Notes under the pieces: model-generated
Database searches by the model: none
What the model was told of the DNA's origin: nothing
What the model saw: the letters and a program-made list of their open reading frames with translations, nothing else
Part shown: positions 8,678 through 13,371 of the stretch, piece after piece
Layout of the letters: each line of letters begins with the position of its first letter
Position numbering within the stretch: the first letter of the stretch is position 1
Assembly (NCBI GenBank): GCA_015499995.1
Contig: JADNRV010000779.1
Span: 1 to 13,371 of the forward strand
DNA from: Flammula alnicola
Taxonomy: Eukaryota > Basidiomycota > Agaricomycetes > Agaricales > Strophariaceae
Direction of reading: 5' to 3'
Length of the DNA stretch: 13,371 bases
Made by a program: the position numbers and the translations under genes

Positions 8678-11600
8678 TCACGGAGAGAAGTCGTTTGTTC
8701 CTTGTAACACTGTGGTAATGGTCGCAAGGGTAACGTTTGTAACGTTGAATGAAATAGCTAACGATGCAGCGTCCCAGGTTTTCGTAATAGTTGTATTTGG
8801 GTCCAAAGATTTATCTCGAACGACCAGCGGAGAGGTAGCATTCTGTGTCCAAACAACAGGGCCGCTAATGGAATTAATTGTCCAGTTCCTCAGGGCGGTG
8901 CCATCGGGAGAGCCGAAAAATAAGGAGCCGGAGGGGTTTGTGAATGGCGAAACTGTTGATGTTAGATCAGAAGGTTGAACGTCTCCAAAAACTGCAACCT
9001 CGAGAACCGGCAATGACGGCAGTGATTGCAAGAGAGCCGATGTCATATCTGGGGGCACGGGAGCTTTCGTGGTCGTGTCAAGCACGAATTTGACGAGAGC
9101 ATTGGCGATGGTGATGTCCGGGATGGATATAAGGTATTGCAGAATGACATGATCGGACAAACTTAGAGTTCCAAACTGCCGCGGATCTAACTGGGTGGAC
9201 GGAATTGTCGTCGGTGTTGCTGTAGCATTGGATATAGCGCTGAAGACTTGACCGTTGTGTAGCACTACTCTCGGATTTGCGTCTCGAGTAAGCACAACAG
9301 CTTGTCGAGCAACACCTGTCTGAGAGTCAAGGAAGGGAAGTCGCAGACGGAGGACATCCAAAACACCGTATATAGGGCGATCTGGGTAGCACGCTGGATT
9401 GAATTGAGTGGCGCTTACGGCCGCTTGCAAACCAAAAACAATGGATTCGACCGTATTGATCTCTTGTAGGGTGGCATTACTTAGGCCCGGAAAACATGAA
9501 AGAGGAGGTGGAAAGGATGCCGAGGGCGAGGACACATATAGGTTCCGTATTGACGGAGAGGAAGCATTGAAAGGTAACATGATAGGCGAGACGCTGAGAG
9601 CGGTCTTGAACACTGTAAGATCGTCTGCACTTTGAAGTAAGACGGATGTCCAATATTTCATGAGAGCACTTTGCCGTTGTGTTGCAGACGCTGCGACTTG
9701 TGAGAAAAGAATTGACGTGAATCAGTGAAAGGTAGCATACCTTGTGCATAAGAATACATCCGGTCCAAGGTAGCCTGTGTCCCTGCGCTAACCTTGGCTA
9801 TTTGGGCATTAGTCGGTTGTCCCAGCGTTACAAAAGAAGCTGGAGGTTCAGTCAGGGACTGAGACGCGAAATTGTAAGTGAAGCCGGATATTGTTGTCGA
9901 AAATGCCGAATCCGCCTCAACGGGTCCATCCGCCCCAGCAATGTTCTTCCAAGGAAGTGCTTGAACAAAGTTTTTCATTTTCTGGGCAGAATTCATATCT
10001 TGCGTCTGGACGGCATTCCAGAGCAACGCAGCTTGAGTCCACTGTGTGCGGTTCGGATAGGTTTTCTGGTCAAGACCACTTCCAACGTCAACCAAAAGGG
10101 CTTGAGAGGCGCAACTTCCTGTTGTGGGACTGCCTTGCATCATCCATATGCTGCTGTACGCAGAGGAGGACGTGATGTTGGTGCTGAACTCCTGATTAAC
10201 GACGGGCAGAAGATCGATGACGTTCTGAGCAAGCCCATTGCATCCCGAGGTTGATGTACACACACAAGAGGCATCTAAAAAGCAGTTAGAAAAGTAACAT
10301 CATAGAAGCATGGTAGAAATTTTACCAAGATTGCAGGCAGAACCTGTGAAGTTGCCCGAGCAATTGAATTGTGGCTGTTTCTTCCGTCCAACCGTGACAC
10401 CCACACCAGTGCCAATTGCAACTAATGCGGCAATTAAGACAATAGCAAACCCTACCCACATTCGCCTTCTCTTTCTGGTGTCCATGTTGCTGGAAGTGAG
10501 GTGATGAACGCTTTGCGACTGTTCCTTATGCAACGGAGAAAGATGTGTTATTTGAGGAAAATCTGAATATTTCGTTTTCCTTGCTTCAGCCTCAAAAGCC
10601 TCATTCAGTGTAGGGGGGTCAGGCCCTGGAAGCACATGGTATGAATTCAAGCTATCGTGAGGATGCTGTCCTTTGTCCAATAGGTCACGAAGCACCCCAG
10701 CACGGTTGACAAGGTCAGCAAGAGGCGCGGATTCTTCTTGCTTCCGATGAGCATTTTGGACAGCAAGAGACATGTCCGGGACCATGGGGACAGGGGGGAG
10801 AGGTTTAACTTTTCTCCAGGTGAAAATACGTCGGAGAGATATTCCAGATATTCGCGAAATGAACGAAGGAGCTGCGCTCTGATGAGAGTGCAGGGAATTT
10901 CGAGTGGCATCTTGTCGAGAGCTATCCCTTAGGAAGCGTCTCTGCGTTCCTGCAGTAGAAGGTAGAGCCGGACTATAAGTAGGGTTGAACGTCTTGTAAT
11001 CGACTGTCAATTCATCGCCAGTTTCGTAGGTCGTAGACAATTTGTTCTGATACCCTTTTGTGAGGCTGGTGATGGTATCTGAATCCTGGGTCGAGGATAT
11101 TTGACTGGAACCTGACCTATTACTATGCAGGGTGGTTGGTGTCTCACCGACAACGGAAATTCCAGGTGTAGGAACTGTTTTAGAAGGGCTTGCAGTCCTG
11201 GCGAAAGAAGGATAACCTTGAACCGAATGGAGGGTCTCCGAATCACCAGACATGCGGTTGTCAGCCATTGTGGGCTGAGGATAAGCGCTAGGCGGTGACC
11301 GGTAATCCTGCGGTCGTCGGTATGGAGGTATTCTGCCAGAGGAGTAATCGCCGGACACCATATTATCATTCCCGGATCGGTTTACGAGAGGGGGGTATGT
11401 CATCTCCGAAATCCCGCTGAAGGCCTCGCTAGCATAAGAAGCTCGCTTCGCTTTCCGCAAGTCCTTATTCTCTTGAAGGAGAGAGGTGATGAAAGATGTT
11501 GGTAGAAGACGATCTTCCGTTGCATCAACATCGATGCTGGATGCTCCGTCGTGCCAGTCATAGGGAGAAAGAACACGGGAGGAAGAGGAAGGTTGAGGAG

Positions 11601-11937
11601 TATCTGCAGTACTTCCCACAGATCGGTTGGTGGGTTTAAAGGAATGACCTGAGTTGGCGAAACGAGTGGAAGTTACAGGCGGGTTGGATGGTCTCTCTTG
11701 AAGCCTAGCTTTCCGCAACTCCGTTGCGGAACGGATAGACGTGGCGCTGAAGGACGTGCTATTCGGAGGTAGGGAGTCGGAATTAGAGCGCGGAGGGGTG
11801 GATGGAATAGAAGAAGGCGGTTCTGGAAATCGGGAAAGTCCGAGGCTAATAGTGCTTTCAGCAATGCCTGAAGCATTGGTATCAATGGATGCTACAGAAA
11901 CATGTCGTGGGCCTTGTGGTTTCTGGTTTTTTGACAT
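8678..11937 (-). CDS. large single-pass membrane glycoprotein of unknown family
   Basis: Three exons (10326-11937, 9741-10274, 8678-9696) with introns of 51 and 44 nt, all in phase, give 1054 residues. Residues 1 to about 485 are Ser/Pro/Thr-rich low-complexity sequence with no domain I recognise, so probably disordered. Residues 488-492 are RKRRR, followed by a hydrophobic segment at about 494-517 (WVGFAIVLIAALVAIG...). Basic residues before the segment and no signal peptide suggest a type II topology: N-terminus in the cytosol, about 530 residues outside. The outer part starts with a small Cys cluster (C526, C535, C541, C543, C549) and carries about a dozen N-x-S/T sequons (NCS, NFT, NIT, NRT, NAT, NWT, NTT, NVT and others), fitting a secreted-side glycoprotein. 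No enzymatic motif or GPI signal is visible. The start MSKNQKPQG is the first ATG of the long frame. It is a clear gene by exon phase and frame length; function unknown. Confidence 0.85.
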
Positions 11938-12748
11938 ATCCTCACGGTTTGAATGATGTTGGAGGTAGCAGAGGCGGTATAGATGCTGTCAGCGACTTCG
12001 ATGTTGCTTCGAGGTGGGCGAATGCCGTCCAATTGTATGGGAGGAGGCTATCCACATGCCCCAAGTTCCCTTGACGAGCTGCGCGAATAATGGGCGCGCA
12101 AGAAGGTCCCTAGAACGAGGAGATGATGAAAGGTAACGCAAGGGCCAGGGTGAGAAGAAGAGAACAGGCGGGAACACAGGAACAGGCCCTGGGAGATGTA
12201 TACTGTGTTGCTACCACTTGAAATCAATCTTTGTTCCTGATACAGGTGACCAGAACATTCACACCCTCACTTACCGCAACATGCTTCAAGGTGTTCCATA
12301 TACAGTGTTCCTAGTAAAGGCAAGTTAAGTGTTAAGCAGCTGAGGATACAATTTTTAGAGAAAGTGACTCTACTCCAAGAGGGGCAGTTGAGTAGCTTTA
12401 TCAATTATTTGAAAAGTTCAGTCCTGTTACGCATCGCGTCTCAATGGTAACGTGAACAAATTCTTGCGCACATGTGTTCGTTCTCGAATACGAAAGGCAT
12501 TCTTTGGAGGATAAAAGTTCATTGTATGTTCGGGAATCTAGTTCAATGATAAAGCCAAACACAGTAACCGAGCAGACGTGGAGGAAAAGTAGGGTTTTGG
12601 CATCCAGATCAATAAAAGCACGGATCCAAAAGTTGGGGAAAACATAAGTACAGAGTCGTAAAAGGCTGAGCAGGAACATAAATGGCGTGATATGATAAAG
12701 AGGAGAGATCCAGTTTCAAACAGATGAAGGGGTCCAACAGTTGTAACT
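11938..12748. other. intergenic region between the glycoprotein and Rac genes
   Basis: About 810 bp combine the promoter side of the glycoprotein gene (near 11937) and the 3' UTR of the Rac gene (near 12748). Short open frames on the minus strand (for example 12401-12679) are hydrophobic but have no domain, no plausible splice partners and overlap each other, so I do not call them. No RNA gene or repeat was seen. Confidence 0.55.
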
Positions 12749-13371
12749 TCATGCGACAATGCATGACCTGCCACCTTTACGACTCTTGACTTGAGGAGGA
12801 GGATTCACTGGAAACCGTATTTAGTAGATTGCTACCGTCCGTACTGGTATTTGACACTCACGAACTGCTCGGATCGCCTCGTCGAAGACGGTTTTCAGCC
12901 CCTTCTGAGTGAGGGCAGAACATTCAAGGTATTTCACTGCTTTGATGTCCTTGCACATCGCGACTCCCTGAGAGTATTGTATGGGTGCCATTCGACTACG
13001 AGTGACCATCGTCAACGGGGGGTGGAAATAGATGCATATCATTTATCACTTACCGGTCTCGCAGTTTCTCAATTGTGGCCGGATCTTCACGCAAGTCAAG
13101 CTTGGTACCGACCAAAACTATGGAGGTCGAGGGTGCATGATGGGATATTTCTGGATACCACTGTAGAGGGACAATGACATCAGGTCATTCTTCGTTCTAG
13201 AAGGCAGGCAACTCACCTTCGTCCTAACGTTCTCGTAGCTAGGAGGGCTGACAAGAGAGAAACAGATCAAGAAGACGTCCGTCTGGGGGTATGATAGAGG
13301 GCGGAGACGGTCGTAATCCTCCTGTCCGGCCGTATCCCATAAACCAAGGGAAATGGTCTTGCCATCGACCA
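12749..13371 (-). CDS. RAC1: Rac-family small GTPase, N-terminus outside the window
   Basis: A membrane-anchored molecular switch of the Rho family that controls actin, polarity and NADPH oxidase in fungi. Four exons are visible (13217-13371 and beyond, 13054-13160, 12862-12995, 12749-12807), with introns of 56, 58 and 54 nt, GT...AG and in phase. About 151 codons are present; by alignment to Rac the first 44 or so, with the P-loop and switch I, lie past base 13371. Seen here are G3 [20 protein letters not shown] (switch II), the Rho-type G4 TKLD (GTKLDLRE), the Rho insert region after it, and G5 ECSAL in [47 protein letters not shown] favours Rac over Cdc42, which usually has YVECSALTQ...NVFDEAI. 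The tail [12 protein letters not shown] is moderately basic and ends in the CAAX box CIVA. Confidence 0.93.

Noticed and set aside
9742..10254. 170-codon + strand frame
   Set aside because: Antisense to the second glycoprotein exon, with no domain of its own.
1..13371. tRNA, rRNA, CRISPR or transposon signatures
   Set aside because: Looked for B-box TCs, regular short repeats, terminal inverted repeats, and transposase or reverse-transcriptase motifs; none seen by eye.

Overview
The window reads as nuclear DNA of a filamentous basidiomycete, probably a mushroom-forming Agaricomycete. The evidence is the protein content (a Zn2Cys6 regulator of the basidiomycete C6 type, fungal Rac, Yth1) and the dense, very short introns: about 30 can be placed by splice sites and reading phase, nearly all 44-66 nt with GT...AG ends. 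Group placement is inference from family knowledge and intron style.

Layout. A + strand gene ends at 149 (only its last 48 codons are present). About 2 kb follows with no convincing gene. The rest is one run of five genes on the minus strand. In + coordinates these are: YTH1/CPSF30 (2199-3297), prephenate dehydratase PHA2 (3574-4673), an 18-exon Zn2Cys6 transcription factor (5070-8147), a 1054-residue single-pass membrane glycoprotein of no family I recognise (8678-11937), and a Rac-type small GTPase whose 5' end lies beyond the window (12749-13371). Gaps between these genes are 0.28-0.8 kb.

The genes do not look like a pathway cluster. Yth1 acts in mRNA 3'-end processing, PHA2 in phenylalanine synthesis, Rac in polarity and actin signalling, and the regulator has unknown targets. 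The neighbourhood looks like ordinary chromosomal synteny; I see no mobile element, tRNA, rRNA or CRISPR.

Points of interest. The transcription factor's zinc cluster is assembled from five exons, including micro-exons of 12, 18 and 5 nt, with another of 10 nt later. The same gene has a 1-nt disruption inside a conserved block and two other places where the spliced frame does not close, so it may be decaying or the assembly may hold indel errors. The membrane glycoprotein is the best candidate for an undescribed protein family. Rac ends in an unusual CIVA CAAX box, and a CRE-like palindrome lies upstream of PHA2.
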